NCBI RefSeq assembly: GCF_009650765.1
Contig: NZ_CP045740.1
Location: 1,364,001-1,428,000, forward strand
Direction of reading: 5' to 3'
DNA: 64,000 nucleotides
Source of the DNA: Streptomyces sp. SUK 48
GTDB lineage: Bacteria; Actinomycetota; Actinomycetes; Streptomycetales; Streptomycetaceae
In this document: positions 7,823 through 16,834 of the stretch, one piece after another
Numbering within the stretch: position 1 is the stretch's first letter
How the letters are laid out: each line of letters opens with the position of its first letter
Made by a program: the position numbers and the translations under genes
Notes under the pieces: generated by a model
Seen by the model: the letters and a program-made list of their open reading frames with translations, nothing else
What the model was told of the DNA's origin: nothing
Database searches by the model: none

Positions 7823-9463
7823 TCAGTGCTCGGTCACCTTGCCCGCCGCGACCTCCCAGCGCCTGGTCACCGAGACCGCGTCCAGCATGCGGCGGTCGTG
7901 GGTGACCAGCAGGAGGGTGCCCGTGTAGGCGTCCAGGGCGGACTCCAGCTGCTCGATGGCGGGCAGGTCGAGGTGGTTGGTGGGCTCGTCCAGGACGAGC
8001 AGGTTGACGCCCCGGCCCTGGAGCAGGGCGAGGGCGGCGCGGGTGCGTTCGCCCGGGGAGAGGCTCGCGGCCGGGCGCAGCACATGGTCCGACTTCAGGC
8101 CGAACTTGGCGAGCAGGGTGCGGACCTCCCCCGGCTCGGTGTCGGGGACGGCCGCGCAGAAGGCGTCCAGCAGCGTCTCGGGGCCGTGGAACAGGCCCCG
8201 GGCCTGGTCGACCTCGCCGACGAGCACGCCCGAGCCGAGGGTCGCGTGCCCACAGTCGAGCGGGATTCGGCCGAGCAGGGCGGCCAGCAGGGTCGACTTG
8301 CCGGCGCCGTTGGCCCCGGTGACCGCGATCCGGTCGGCCCAGTCGATCTGGAGGCTGACCGGCCCGAAGGCGAAGTCGCCGCGCCGGACCTCGGCGTCCC
8401 GCAGCGTCGCCACCACGGCGCCGGAGCGCGGGGCGGCGGCGATCTCCATCCGCAGCTCCCACTCCTTGCGCGGCTCCTCGACCACCTCCAGGCGTTCGAT
8501 CATGCGCTGCGTCTGCCGGGCCTTGGCGGCCTGCTTCTCGCTGGCCTCGCTGCGGAACTTGCGGCCGATCTTGTCGTTGTCGTTGCCCGCCTTGCGCCGG
8601 GCGTTCTTGACGCCCTTGTCCATCCAGGACCGCTGTGTCTGCGCCCGGTCCTGGAGGGCGGCCTTCTTGTCGGCGAACTCCTCGTACTCCTCGCGGGCGT
8701 GCCGGCGGCCCGTCTCTCGCTCCTCCAGGTATGCCTCGTAGCCGCCGCCGTAGAGGTTGATCTGCCCCTGGGCCAGGTCGAGTTCGAGGACCTTGGTGAC
8801 CGTGCGGGTGAGGAACTCGCGGTCGTGGCTGACCACGACGGTGCCCGCGCGCAGCCCGGTGACGAACCGTTCCAGGCGCTCCAGGCCGTCGAGGTCGAGG
8901 TCGTTGGTGGGCTCGTCCAGGAGGAAGACGTCGTAGCGGGAGAGCAGCAGGGAGGCGAGTCCGGCGCGGGCCGCCTGGCCGCCGGAGAGGGCGGTCATCG
9001 GCTGGTCGAGGCCGACGGCGAGGCCGAGGGAGTCGGCCACCTCCGCCGCGCGCTCGTCCAGGTCGGCGCCGCCGAGGTCGAGCCAGCGCTCCAGGCTCGC
9101 CGCGTAGGCGTCGTCCGCGCCGGGCGCGCCGTCCACCAGCGCCTGGGTGGCCTCGTCCATGAGCCGCTGGGCCTCGGCCACGCCGGTGCGGCGGCCCAGG
9201 AACTCCCGGACGGACTCCCCCGGCCGGCGCTCGGGCTCCTGCGGCAGATGGCCGACGGTGGCGCTGGGCGGGGACAGGCGCAGTTCGCCCTGCTCGGGCG
9301 CGAGCAGTCCGGCGAGCATCCGCAGCAGCGTGGACTTGCCGGCGCCGTTGGCGCCGACCAGCCCGATCACATCGCCGGGCGCCACGACGAGGTCGAGCCC
9401 GGAGAAGAGCGAGCGGTCGCCGTGCCCGGCGGCGAGATTCTTGGCGACGAGGGTGGCAGTCAT
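7823..9463 (-). CDS. ABC-F family ATPase
   Basis: The 546-residue protein has two ABC domains in tandem and no membrane segments. Walker A is GANGAGKST in both halves (about residues 37-45 and in the second domain), the signatures are LSGGQAARAG and LSPGERTRAA, and the Walker B boxes are FLLDEPTNDLD and LVLDEPTNHLD. The linker between them is long and very basic (KGVKNARRKAGNDNDKIGRKF), as expected for the ABC-F arm that reaches the ribosomal E site. ABC-F proteins act on translation: housekeeping factors such as EttA, or antibiotic-resistance factors. Nothing here decides between these roles. A -10-like TAGGAT ends 10 nt before the ATG. Confidence 0.9.
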   Translation of the reverse strand: MTATLVAKNLAAGHGDRSLFSGLDLVVAPGDVIGLVGANGAGKSTLLRMLAGLLAPEQGELRLSPPSATVGHLPQEPERRPGESVREFLGRRTGVAEAQRLMDEATQALVDGAPGADDAYAASLERWLDLGGADLDERAAEVADSLGLAVGLDQPMTALSGGQAARAGLASLLLSRYDVFLLDEPTNDLDLDGLERLERFVTGLRAGTVVVSHDREFLTRTVTKVLELDLAQGQINLYGGGYEAYLEERETGRRHAREEYEEFADKKAALQDRAQTQRSWMDKGVKNARRKAGNDNDKIGRKFRSEASEKQAAKARQTQRMIERLEVVEEPRKEWELRMEIAAAPRSGAVVATLRDAEVRRGDFAFGPVSLQIDWADRIAVTGANGAGKSTLLAALLGRIPLDCGHATLGSGVLVGEVDQARGLFHGPETLLDAFCAAVPDTEPGEVRTLLAKFGLKSDHVLRPAASLSPGERTRAALALLQGRGVNLLVLDEPTNHLDLPAIEQLESALDAYTGTLLLVTHDRRMLDAVSVTRRWEVAAGKVTEH

Positions 9464-9473
9464 CAGGACGCCG

Positions 9474-9479
9474 ATCCTA
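9474..9479 (-). promoter_or_regulatory. -10-like box for the first ABC-F gene
   Basis: On the minus strand TAGGAT is followed by 10 nt and the ATG at 9463, giving at most a 3-nt leader. It differs sharply from the second ABC-F gene, which has a leader of about 220 nt. Confidence 0.4.
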
Positions 9480-9568
9480 GTGGGCCGCCGCCCGCCCCGG
9501 TTCCGCCCGGGGCGGCGCCGCTCCCGCCTTCTGTGAGTATCCCCACGTCAGCCGATGCGCGCCGGGCC

Positions 9569-9599
9569 CTGACGGGGACGGCGGGGCAGGGCCTATGGT
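9569..9599 (+). promoter_or_regulatory. Promoter of the D-amino-acid oxidase gene
   Basis: CTGACG (9569-9574), a 19-bp spacer and TATGGT (9594-9599) end 6 nt before the GTG at 9606, so the message is probably leaderless. Confidence 0.45.
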
Positions 9600-9605
9600 C
9601 CCCAC

Positions 9606-10565
9606 GTGAACAGCGTGAGCAGCGTGGACCGGGAGACGGACGGCGAAGTGATCGTGGTCGGCGGCGGGGTCGTCGGACTCACCACGGCCGTGGTGCTGGC
9701 GGAGGCCGGGCGCCGGGTGAGCGTATGGACGCGGGAGCCCGCCGAGGAGACCACCTCGGCGGTCGCCGGCGGACTGTGGTGGCCGTACCGCATCGAACCG
9801 GAGCGGCTCGTCGGCGCCTGGGCGCTGGAGACCCTCGCGGTCTACGAGGAGCTGGCGGCGGCCCCCGAACGGACCGGCGTACGCCTGGTCGACGGCCTCC
9901 ACCAGGGCGCGCGCCTGGCCGAACTGGGCGACTGGGCGGGCCGGGTGCCGGGCCTGCGGGCGGTGCCGGACGGCCTGGCGGCGCGGCTGCCGGTGATCGA
10001 CATGCCGGCGCATCTGGCGTGGCTGCGCGAGCGGCTGGTGCGGGCCGGCGGCACGGTGGCGCTGCGCGAGGTGACCGACCTCGCCGAGGTGCCCGCGGAC
10101 GTGGTGGTCAACTGCGCGGGCCTCGGGGCGCGTTCGCTGGCCGGGGACGACACGGTGCGTCCCGTGCGCGGGCAGTTGGTGCTGGTGGAGAACCCCGGGA
10201 TCGACACGTACTACACGTCCGTCGACCATTCCTCGCCGGTCTCCGCGTACTTCATCCCGCAACCGTACGGGCTGATCCTCGGCGGCACGGCCCAGGAGGA
10301 CGACTGGTCGCTCGTGCCGGACCCGGACACGGCGGCGGAGATCGTCGCCCGGTGCGCGCGGGTGCGGCCGGAGATCGAGGGGGCGCGGGTGCTGGCCCAC
10401 AAGGTGGGGCTGCGGCCGTACCGGGACGCGGTACGGCTGGAGCGGCAGCCGTTGCCCGGCGGGCGGACGGTGGTGCACTCGTACGGCCATGGCGGCGCGG
10501 GCGTGACGGTGGCGTGGGGGTGTGCGCGGGAGGCGGCCGGGCTGGTGCTGGACCCGGCCGCCTGA
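9606..10565 (+). CDS. FAD-dependent oxidoreductase, D-amino-acid oxidase type
   Basis: The 319-residue protein begins with a Rossmann FAD-binding motif, VVGGGVVGLTTAVVLAEAG (about residues 16-34), followed by SAVAGGLWWPYRI, a motif characteristic of D-amino-acid oxidase, in which the W/Y segment lines the active site. Near the C-terminus HSYGHGGAGVTVAWG is the second FAD-contacting DAO signature. Length matches short bacterial DAOs (about 315-325). The expected reaction is oxidative deamination of a D-amino acid to the 2-oxo acid with release of H2O2. D-aspartate oxidase specificity cannot be excluded. GTG 9606 is chosen from the adjacent -10 box. The next gene is convergent, 14 bp away. Confidence 0.87.
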   Translation: MNSVSSVDRETDGEVIVVGGGVVGLTTAVVLAEAGRRVSVWTREPAEETTSAVAGGLWWPYRIEPERLVGAWALETLAVYEELAAAPERTGVRLVDGLHQGARLAELGDWAGRVPGLRAVPDGLAARLPVIDMPAHLAWLRERLVRAGGTVALREVTDLAEVPADVVVNCAGLGARSLAGDDTVRPVRGQLVLVENPGIDTYYTSVDHSSPVSAYFIPQPYGLILGGTAQEDDWSLVPDPDTAAEIVARCARVRPEIEGARVLAHKVGLRPYRDAVRLERQPLPGGRTVVHSYGHGGAGVTVAWGCAREAAGLVLDPAA

Positions 10566-10579
10566 ACCCGCTGCCCCGG

Positions 10580-12556
10580 TCAGCCCGCCGGGATGTGCGT
10601 GGCCGTACGCGGTGCGCGCAGGCCCTTCAGCTGCTTCGGTGCCGGGGCCTTCGCCGTCGTACCGGATGTCGCGCGGGCGAACGCCTGTGCTCCGCCCACC
10701 AGCGGCAGCTGGGCCGAGGTGCCGCCCAGTGCGACCGTCACCGTCGGCCTGGTGGCCGGCGGGTCGATGAGGTCGTGGTCGGTGCCCGCGATGATCAGGG
10801 CGAGGCGGTGGCCCTTGGGCACGACGTGGTCGGTGGCGGCCAGGGTGAGGGTCATCGTGTAGGACCTGCCCGGGGTGAGGGGGACGCCCTTGGCGAGCGA
10901 GGCGTAGTGGCCGAGGTCGGCCCAGCCGCGGCTGAAGACCGTGTAGTCGACCTCGGCTTTCTTCGCGGCGGTCTCCAGGTAGCAGGCGCTGTCGCCGGCC
11001 GTGCTCGCGCCCCAGCAGGTGCGGTTCTTCAGCGTGGTGATGCCCTCGGCGGCGTCGGAGTAGTCGCGGATGGTGTCCGGGCCGACGTCCACGAGCACGG
11101 CGGAGAGATGGGCCGAGGCGGTGGTCGGGGTCGCGGTGACGGTCACCCGGGACATGCCGGACAGGCGCAGGTCCCGGGTGAGGGGCGCGGTGAGGAAGCC
11201 GGTCTTCTCGGGGGTGGACGCGGTCAGCCGGGCCGCCCAGTCGGTCTCGCCGAGCTTGGGGTCGTCGGTGAAGGCCGCGGTGCCGGTGGCGGGGCGCAGG
11301 CCGAGGGTGCCGACGCCGGGCGTGCTGCCGGGGGCCGGGCGCAGGGTGGTGGCGCGGGTGCCGGCGGGCGGCCAGGTGGCGGAGGTGACCCACTGGTCGG
11401 GGTGCCGCTCGATGTCGGCCACCGGCTGGCGGTCGATGCCGTTGTCGTAGCCGAGGAGTTCATGGTCGAACCAGCGGTGCAGGGTGTCGACCCAGGCGCC
11501 GCGCCGGTAGTCGAAGGGGTCGACATGGCCGGTCTGGGACAGCCACAGCTTGCGCTCGACCCCGTTCCTGGCGAGGGCGTCCCACCACTGGCCGAAGTGC
11601 TTGGTGCGGACGTTGAGGTCCTGCATGCCCTGCGCCACGAACACGCTGGCGCGCACCTTGGCCGCGTCCTTGACGTAGTCCCGCTCGGTCCACAGCGGGG
11701 TCCAGTCGCCGCTGCGCGGGCTGCCGTCGGTCAGTTTCTTCTGCTCGGCGGCGCAGTGGGCCGTGGCCGCGTCGCTCTGGACGTAGCCGGCGAGGTCGGC
11801 GGGGCCGCCGTCGTAGAGCGGGGCGCCCTGGGCGAAGTAGTAGTCGTACCAGGAGGAGATGGCGCTGATCGGGACGATGGTCTTCAGGCCCTGGACACCG
11901 GTGGCGGCGACGCCGTTGGCGATGGTGCCGTCCCAGCTCTTGCCGATCATGCCGGTTCTGCCGTTGGTCCAGGTGGCCTTGACGGTGTGGGTCCCGGTGC
12001 GGCTGGTGTAGGCCCTGGCGCGGCCGTTGAGCCAGTCGATCACGGCCTTCGCGGACCGCACGTCGGAGCGGCCGCCGACGTCGACACAGCCGTCGGAGCG
12101 GTCGGTGCCGGCCAGGTCGACGCCGACGAAGGCGTAGCCGCGGGGCACGAAGTAGTTGTCGTAGAACAGCGGCATCTGGACGACATGTCCGCTCGCGTCG
12201 TACGTCTTGACCTGGTTCTCGTTGCCGCGCCCGCAGCAGGAGTAGTACGGGCTCGCGTCCATGATGACCGGCACCTTGCGGCCCTCGCGGGCCGGTTCGG
12301 CGGGGCGGACGATGTCGGCGGCCACCCGGTCGTGCCTGCCGTCGCCGTCCTCGTCGAGGCCGGTGTCCACCCACACGGACTCGCGGACGGCGTGGGCGTA
12401 GGAGTAGACGGGGGCGCTCTCGCGGGGCGGCGCGGCCTGGGCGGCGGCGGGAGTGAGGAAGGTGGCCAGCAGGACGGCGACGGCCGTCGTGGCGAGCGCT
12501 CTCCAGAGGGTGAGGCGCGTGCGCAGGGGCGCTCGGACAGATGTGCTCTTCGGCAT
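10580..12556 (-). CDS. Secreted Xaa-Pro dipeptidyl-peptidase (CocE/NonD family)
   Basis: The 658-residue protein has a signal peptide (LALATTAVAVLLATFLTP then AAAQAA), then an alpha/beta-hydrolase domain with the nucleophile motif GKSWDGT (Ser at about residue 206) and the PYYSCCG and GYAFVGVDLAGTDRSDG segments typical of the S15/CocE family. The C-terminal third is the jelly-roll domain (VTATPTTASAHLSAVLVDVGP..., HRLALIIAGTDHD). The family removes Xaa-Pro dipeptides or hydrolyses related esters; here it is extracellular. It is divergent from an M1 peptidase gene that is also exported, so the pair probably works on extracellular peptides. The start codon is 6 nt after a TATCGT box. Confidence 0.88.
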   Translation of the reverse strand: MPKSTSVRAPLRTRLTLWRALATTAVAVLLATFLTPAAAQAAPPRESAPVYSYAHAVRESVWVDTGLDEDGDGRHDRVAADIVRPAEPAREGRKVPVIMDASPYYSCCGRGNENQVKTYDASGHVVQMPLFYDNYFVPRGYAFVGVDLAGTDRSDGCVDVGGRSDVRSAKAVIDWLNGRARAYTSRTGTHTVKATWTNGRTGMIGKSWDGTIANGVAATGVQGLKTIVPISAISSWYDYYFAQGAPLYDGGPADLAGYVQSDAATAHCAAEQKKLTDGSPRSGDWTPLWTERDYVKDAAKVRASVFVAQGMQDLNVRTKHFGQWWDALARNGVERKLWLSQTGHVDPFDYRRGAWVDTLHRWFDHELLGYDNGIDRQPVADIERHPDQWVTSATWPPAGTRATTLRPAPGSTPGVGTLGLRPATGTAAFTDDPKLGETDWAARLTASTPEKTGFLTAPLTRDLRLSGMSRVTVTATPTTASAHLSAVLVDVGPDTIRDYSDAAEGITTLKNRTCWGASTAGDSACYLETAAKKAEVDYTVFSRGWADLGHYASLAKGVPLTPGRSYTMTLTLAATDHVVPKGHRLALIIAGTDHDLIDPPATRPTVTVALGGTSAQLPLVGGAQAFARATSGTTAKAPAPKQLKGLRAPRTATHIPAG

Positions 12557-12562
12557 GCGCGG

Positions 12563-12568
12563 ACGATA
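12563..12568 (-). promoter_or_regulatory. -10-like box for the Xaa-Pro peptidase
   Basis: On the minus strand TATCGT ends 6 nt before the ATG at 12556, compatible with leaderless transcription. A perfect 7-bp inverted repeat lies just upstream (12580-12606). Confidence 0.45.
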
Positions 12569-12579
12569 GTCCTGTCAAC

Positions 12580-12606
12580 TGCCGTACAGAAGAGTGCGTT
12601 ACGGCA
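12580..12606. promoter_or_regulatory. Inverted repeat TGCCGTA-N13-TACGGCA
   Basis: Two perfect 7-bp arms lie in the divergent promoter region between the two exported peptidase genes, straddling the expected -35 of the CocE-type gene. A candidate operator; no regulator is identified. Confidence 0.4.
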
Positions 12607-12740
12607 CCCGGGTGGCTGATTGCGGCCGAATGGCGATCGTGTGACAGCAGGGGCCATGGACAGGGCGAGGGGCACAGGGGGTGAATAGGCTCCGGACAGT
12701 CCCGTGAAAGCACCCGCAGTCCCCACGACTTGGAGCTGAC

Positions 12741-14228
12741 GTGCACCGCAGAATCATCGCGCCGGGCGCACTGGCGGCGGCCTCCCTCCTGCTGGCGATC
12801 CCGGCATCGGCCGCGAGCTACTCCCCCGGCGCGCCGGGCATCGGCGACCCCTACTACCCGTACTACGGCAACGGCGGTTACGACGTCGCGCACTACGGTC
12901 TGCGGCTGCGCTACCAGCCGAAGACGGACGAGTTGCAGGGCACCGCGACGATCAGGGCGCGGACCACTCAGGATCTGTCCAGTTTCGACCTGGACTTCCT
13001 GCTGGACGTGAGCGAGGTGCGGGTCAACGGCGTCAAGGCGTCTTTCACCCACGCCGAGCAGCATGAACTGGTGATCACGCCGAAGCGGTCGCTGGCGAAG
13101 GGCACGCCGATCACGGTGGAGGTCCGCTACAGCGGGGCGCCGTCCACGAAGAGCGCCTACGGCTTCACCACCTGGCACCGCACACCGGACGGCGCGGTCG
13201 CGGCGGACGAGCCCGAGTCGGCGTGGTGGTGGTTCCCGAGCAACGACCACCCGAGCGACAAGGCGACGTACGACGTCTCGGTCAGCGTGCCGAAGGGCAC
13301 CCAGGCGATCTCCAACGGCGCGCTGCGCTCGGTCTCCTCGAAGCGGGGCTGGACCAGCTACTCCTGGCGGCAGGACAGGCCGCAGGCGACCTATCTGGCC
13401 ACGCTCGCGATCGGCCGGTTCGACATCACCACGAGCCGGTCCGGGCGCGGGGTGCCGGTGCTCAACGCCTACAGCGAGGACCTGGGCGCGGGGGACGCGG
13501 CGGCGCGGGCGAGCGTGGAGCGCACCGGGGAGATCGTCGACTGGCTGAGCAACTATTTCGGGCCGTATCCGTTCGCCACGGCGGGTGGTTATGTCCCGAA
13601 CACGACCACCGGGTACGCGCTGGAGACCCAGACCCGCGTCTATTACAGCCCCAAGCAGTTCGCGAAGGGCGCCAACCCCTCGGTGGTCGTGCACGAGCTG
13701 GCCCACCAGTGGTACGGCGACGACGTGTCGCTGAGGGGCTGGAAGGACATCTGGCTCAACGAGGGCTTCGCGACGTACGCGCAGTGGCTGTGGTCCGAGC
13801 ACGAGGGCCAGGGCACGACGCGGCAGCTCGCCGACCAGGTGTACACCTCGCACCCGGCCGACGACCCGTTCTGGAAGGTCGCGCCGGGCGATCCCGGTCC
13901 GGACGACCAGTTCGACGACGCCGTCTACGACCGGGGCGCGGCCGCGATCCAGGCGCTGCGCGACCGGGTGGGCGACCGCGCCTTCTTCCGCATCCTGAAG
14001 GGCTGGCCGAAGGAGCACGCCTACGGCAACGCGTCCGTGGCGGACTTCGAGAAGTACGCCGAGCAGATCTCCGGCAAGCCCCTCGCGGGGCTCTTCGACG
14101 CCTGGCTGTACCAGCCGGTGAAGCCGGCGGCGTCGGCGGCGCGCGGGTTCGCCGCCGCCGGTACGCCCCTCGCGCGGCCGAAGTCCTGGAAGGCCGTCGA
14201 AGCCGCGCACGCCGCGCCCAACCGCTGA
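12741..14228 (+). CDS. Secreted M1 family zinc aminopeptidase
   Basis: The 495-residue protein starts at GTG 12741 (GGAG 5 nt upstream) with a signal peptide (LAAASLLLAIPASAA). The M1 catalytic motif HELAHQW is at about residues 317-323 and the third zinc ligand lies in NEGFATY about 20 residues later, the standard HExxH-18-E arrangement. At about 470 mature residues it is a short M1 member with the N-terminal beta domain and the catalytic domain but only a small C-terminal helical part. It should trim N-terminal residues from peptides outside the cell. It is divergent from the CocE-type peptidase. The exopeptidase motif GxMEN is replaced by a region reading GYALETQ, so substrate handling may differ. 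Confidence 0.9.
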   Translation: MHRRIIAPGALAAASLLLAIPASAASYSPGAPGIGDPYYPYYGNGGYDVAHYGLRLRYQPKTDELQGTATIRARTTQDLSSFDLDFLLDVSEVRVNGVKASFTHAEQHELVITPKRSLAKGTPITVEVRYSGAPSTKSAYGFTTWHRTPDGAVAADEPESAWWWFPSNDHPSDKATYDVSVSVPKGTQAISNGALRSVSSKRGWTSYSWRQDRPQATYLATLAIGRFDITTSRSGRGVPVLNAYSEDLGAGDAAARASVERTGEIVDWLSNYFGPYPFATAGGYVPNTTTGYALETQTRVYYSPKQFAKGANPSVVVHELAHQWYGDDVSLRGWKDIWLNEGFATYAQWLWSEHEGQGTTRQLADQVYTSHPADDPFWKVAPGDPGPDDQFDDAVYDRGAAAIQALRDRVGDRAFFRILKGWPKEHAYGNASVADFEKYAEQISGKPLAGLFDAWLYQPVKPAASAARGFAAAGTPLARPKSWKAVEAAHAAPNR

Positions 14229-14263
14229 TCCCGCGTGGCGGGCCGGACCCCTGGCCCACAGAC

Positions 14264-14310
14264 CGGTGGCGTCGTCCCGGACGAAGATGATCTCCGGGAT
14301 GACGCCACCG
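14264..14310. terminator. Long hairpin between M1 peptidase and permease
   Basis: A 17-bp stem with a single G-U pair (CGGTGGCGTC... against ...GACGCCACCG) closes a 13-nt loop between two convergent genes. Confidence 0.75.
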
Positions 14311-14340
14311 TAGGGGCCGCCACCGTCAGGGGCGGCGGGC

Positions 14341-14399
14341 CGCTATCTCGCCGGCTGGGCCGCTATTTCGTCGGCTCGACCCGCTACTTCGCCGGCTCG
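14341..14399. repeat. Three tandem copies of a 20-21 bp unit over the permease stop codon
   Basis: The unit CGCTAyyTCGyCGGCT starts at 14341, 14361 and 14382. On the minus strand each copy contains TAG; the third holds the true stop (14384-14386) and the TAG 21 bp further on is in the same frame. Confidence 0.7.
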
Positions 14400-15847
14400 G
14401 CCGGCTGCTGGTCGGGGCCCGCGTTCACCCGGCGCCGGACGCCGAACCAGCCCGCGACGAGCATGATGGCGATCACCGGGATGAGCAGCAGGGTCTTGCG
14501 GCCGACCTCGTGGTCGTTCCACATCAGGCCGAGACAGACCAGCAGGAAGGCGATCGTGGCGATCTCGGTGACCGGGGAGAACTTCAGCTGGAAGTGCGGC
14601 CGGGTCACCAGGCCCGCGCGGGCGCGGCGGACGAAGATCGCGTGGCAGATCATGATGATCACCCAGGTGCTGATGATCCCGAGCGAGGCCACGTTCAGCA
14701 CGATCTCGAATGCCTGGCTGGGCACGAGGTAGTTCAGGCCGACGCCGAGGATGCAGATGCCGCAGGTCAGCAGGATGCCGCCGTAGGGCACCTGGCTGCG
14801 GCTCATCACCCGGGTGAACTTGGGCGCGGAGCCCGACATCGCCATGGAGCGCAGGATGCGGCCGGTGGAGTAGAGGCCGGAGTTCAGCGAGGACATGGCG
14901 GCGGTGAGGACCACGAGGTTCATCACGTCGCCGGCCGCCGGGATGCCGATCTTGGACAGCACGGTCACGAACGGGCTCTGGTCGGCGGAGTACACCGAGC
15001 TGGGCAGCAGCACCGCGAGCAGGACGACGGAGCCGACGTAGAACAGGCCCACACGCCACATGATCGAGTTCACCGCGCGCGGGACGATCTTCTCCGGCTG
15101 CTCGGTCTCGCCGGCGGCGACGCCGACCAGCTCCAGGGCCGCGTACGCGAAGATCACGCCCTGCATCACGAGGACGACCGGCATCATGCCGTGCGGCAGG
15201 AGGCCGCCGTGGTCGCTGATGAGGCTCACGCCCGGCGTGTAGCCGTCGACCTGGTGCTGGGTGGTCAGCAGGAAGATGCCGATGAGCATGAAGCCCACCA
15301 GGGTGGCGACCTTGATGATCGAGAACCAGAACTCCATCTCGCCGAAGATCTTCACCGAGATCAGGTTCACGGTGAGCACCACGGCGAGCGCGACCAGTGC
15401 CAGCACCCACTGCGGGATGGGCGTGAAGAAGCTCCAGTAGTGCGTGTAGAGCGCGATCGCGGTGATGTCGGCGATACCGGTCGTCGACCAGTTCAGGAAG
15501 TACATCCAGCCGGCGACGTAGGCGCCCTTCTCGCCGAGGAACTCACGCGCGTACGACACGAAGGACCCGGAGGAGGGCCGGTACAGGACCAGCTCGCCCA
15601 GGGCGCGCACGACGAAGAAGGCGAAAATGCCACAGACCAGGTAGGCCACGGCGAGCGCGGGGCCCGCGTTGTGCAGGCGCCCTCCGGCGCCGAGGAACAG
15701 GCCGGTTCCGATGGCGCCGCCGATGGCGATCATGTTGACGTGGCGGGCCTTGAGGTCCTTGCTGTAGCCGGCGTCGCCCGCGTCGGCGGGCGTCTGCGCC
15801 GCCTGCGCGGGTGCGGGCTGTGCCGATTCCACGGCGTCCTTGCTCAC
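14384..15847 (-). CDS. Amino acid permease, L-asparagine permease type
   Basis: The 487-residue protein belongs to the APC superfamily, amino acid transporter group: [21 protein letters not shown] at about residues 30-50 is the signature of the first helix, and about 12 hydrophobic segments follow. Length (about 490) and segments such as GMPV-like [23 protein letters not shown] match AnsP/GabP/PheP relatives; the overall sequence looks closest to AnsP, which imports L-asparagine with protons, but the substrate is inferred. I chose GTG 15847 (GGAAG upstream) rather than the longer frame to 15967. The last codons and the stop lie inside a small tandem duplication. Confidence 0.87.
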   Translation of the reverse strand: MSKDAVESAQPAPAQAAQTPADAGDAGYSKDLKARHVNMIAIGGAIGTGLFLGAGGRLHNAGPALAVAYLVCGIFAFFVVRALGELVLYRPSSGSFVSYAREFLGEKGAYVAGWMYFLNWSTTGIADITAIALYTHYWSFFTPIPQWVLALVALAVVLTVNLISVKIFGEMEFWFSIIKVATLVGFMLIGIFLLTTQHQVDGYTPGVSLISDHGGLLPHGMMPVVLVMQGVIFAYAALELVGVAAGETEQPEKIVPRAVNSIMWRVGLFYVGSVVLLAVLLPSSVYSADQSPFVTVLSKIGIPAAGDVMNLVVLTAAMSSLNSGLYSTGRILRSMAMSGSAPKFTRVMSRSQVPYGGILLTCGICILGVGLNYLVPSQAFEIVLNVASLGIISTWVIIMICHAIFVRRARAGLVTRPHFQLKFSPVTEIATIAFLLVCLGLMWNDHEVGRKTLLLIPVIAIMLVAGWFGVRRRVNAGPDQQPAEPAK

Positions 15848-16063
15848 GGGTGGTCCACTTCCTGATGCGCCCGGGCGTGGGCCCGGGGGTCGTGCAGGGC
15901 TCGGCCCGCACCACCCGATGAGTCGCGGTACAGACCAAGCCAGCAGCTTCCCAGACACGCCGGGCATTACGCGGTGGCCTACGTCACAGAGCGTCGCTTC
16001 TCACACGATCTTCTCAGCGTCCACATGATGTTCACCACGGTGCGGACAGGGCGGACCGACGGG

Positions 16064-16092
16064 TTTCACAGTAGTGGTGTGACAGCGATACT
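16064..16092 (+). promoter_or_regulatory. Promoter and operator of the MerR regulator
   Basis: TTTCAC (16064-16069) and GATACT (16087-16092) are 17 bp apart, with the inverted repeat TCACA-N7-TGTGA (16066-16082) between them. The box ends 7 nt before the ATG at 16100, so the message is probably leaderless. The placement of the dyad inside the spacer is typical of MerR-controlled promoters, so autoregulation is likely. Confidence 0.5.
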
Positions 16093-16099
16093 GCTGCAC

Positions 16100-16834
16100 A
16101 TGAAGACCGATGCCGGGGAGATGAGCCTCACCGTCGACGAGCTCGCCGCGCGGGCGGGAGTGACGGTACGGACCGTCCGTTTCTACGGGAGCAAGGGGCT
16201 GCTGCCGCCGCCGGTGATCGGGCCGCGGCGGGTGGGACGGTACGGGGCGGGGCACCTGGCGCGGCTGGCGCTGATCGAGGAGTTGCAGCGCCAGGGGATG
16301 ACGCTGGCGGCGATCGAGCGGTATCTGGGACAGCTGCCGTCCGATCTGTCCGCCTACGATCTGGCCATCCACCGGGCCGTGGTCGCCTCCTGGGCGCCGG
16401 ACTCCGTGGAGATGCTCTCGCGCGCCGAGCTGGAGGAGCGGGCGGGACGGGTGCTGACCGACGGGGAGCTGGCGCGGCTCGCGGCGGCCGGAGTGCTGCT
16501 CAGCGGGGACGCGGGCGACGCCGATGCGGCGGACGACGGCTTCCGGGTCGACACCGGGCTGCTGCGGCTCGGGCTCGAACTGCTGGACGTGCCGTTGTCG
16601 CAGGGCACGATCCTCGCGGCGCGCGAGGTGCTCATGGAGCACTCGCGCGCCGCGGCCCGTGAGCTCGCCCGGCTCTTCCGCGGCGAGGTGGCCGAGCGGG
16701 ACACCCGCGATGTGCGGGACCTGTCCGCGCACATCCACCCGCTGGTGGTGCAGGCGCTGCTGACCACGTTCCAGCGTTCGCTGCGCGAAGAGCTGAGCGA
16801 GCTGCTCAGCGGCGAGGGACCGTCAGGCGGCTGA
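16100..16834 (+). CDS. MerR family transcriptional regulator
   Basis: The 244-residue protein has an N-terminal winged HTH, LTVDELAARAGVTVRTVRFY then GRYGAGHLARLALIEELQRQGMTLAAIERYL (about residues 8-70). The remaining 170 residues are longer than in simple MerR proteins and form a helical effector domain with no visible Cys or metal motif. I chose ATG 16100 because a promoter-like -10 sits 7 nt upstream; an alternative ATG at 16121 has a GGGGAG too close to it. The gene is convergent with the beta-oxidation gene downstream, and the two coding regions overlap by 12 bp at their ends. The target is unknown; lipid or acyl-CoA metabolism is a contextual guess. Confidence 0.8.
   Translation: MKTDAGEMSLTVDELAARAGVTVRTVRFYGSKGLLPPPVIGPRRVGRYGAGHLARLALIEELQRQGMTLAAIERYLGQLPSDLSAYDLAIHRAVVASWAPDSVEMLSRAELEERAGRVLTDGELARLAAAGVLLSGDAGDADAADDGFRVDTGLLRLGLELLDVPLSQGTILAAREVLMEHSRAAARELARLFRGEVAERDTRDVRDLSAHIHPLVVQALLTTFQRSLREELSELLSGEGPSGG

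Noticed and set aside
7826-12619. Very long open frame on the plus strand opposite an ABC-F gene and a peptidase
   Set aside because: It is antisense to well-supported genes and has the Gly/Ala/Arg-rich composition of a GC-rich shadow frame, with no domain.
14264-14310. Small RNA gene
   Set aside because: It is a simple long hairpin between convergent genes, so a terminator is sufficient explanation.
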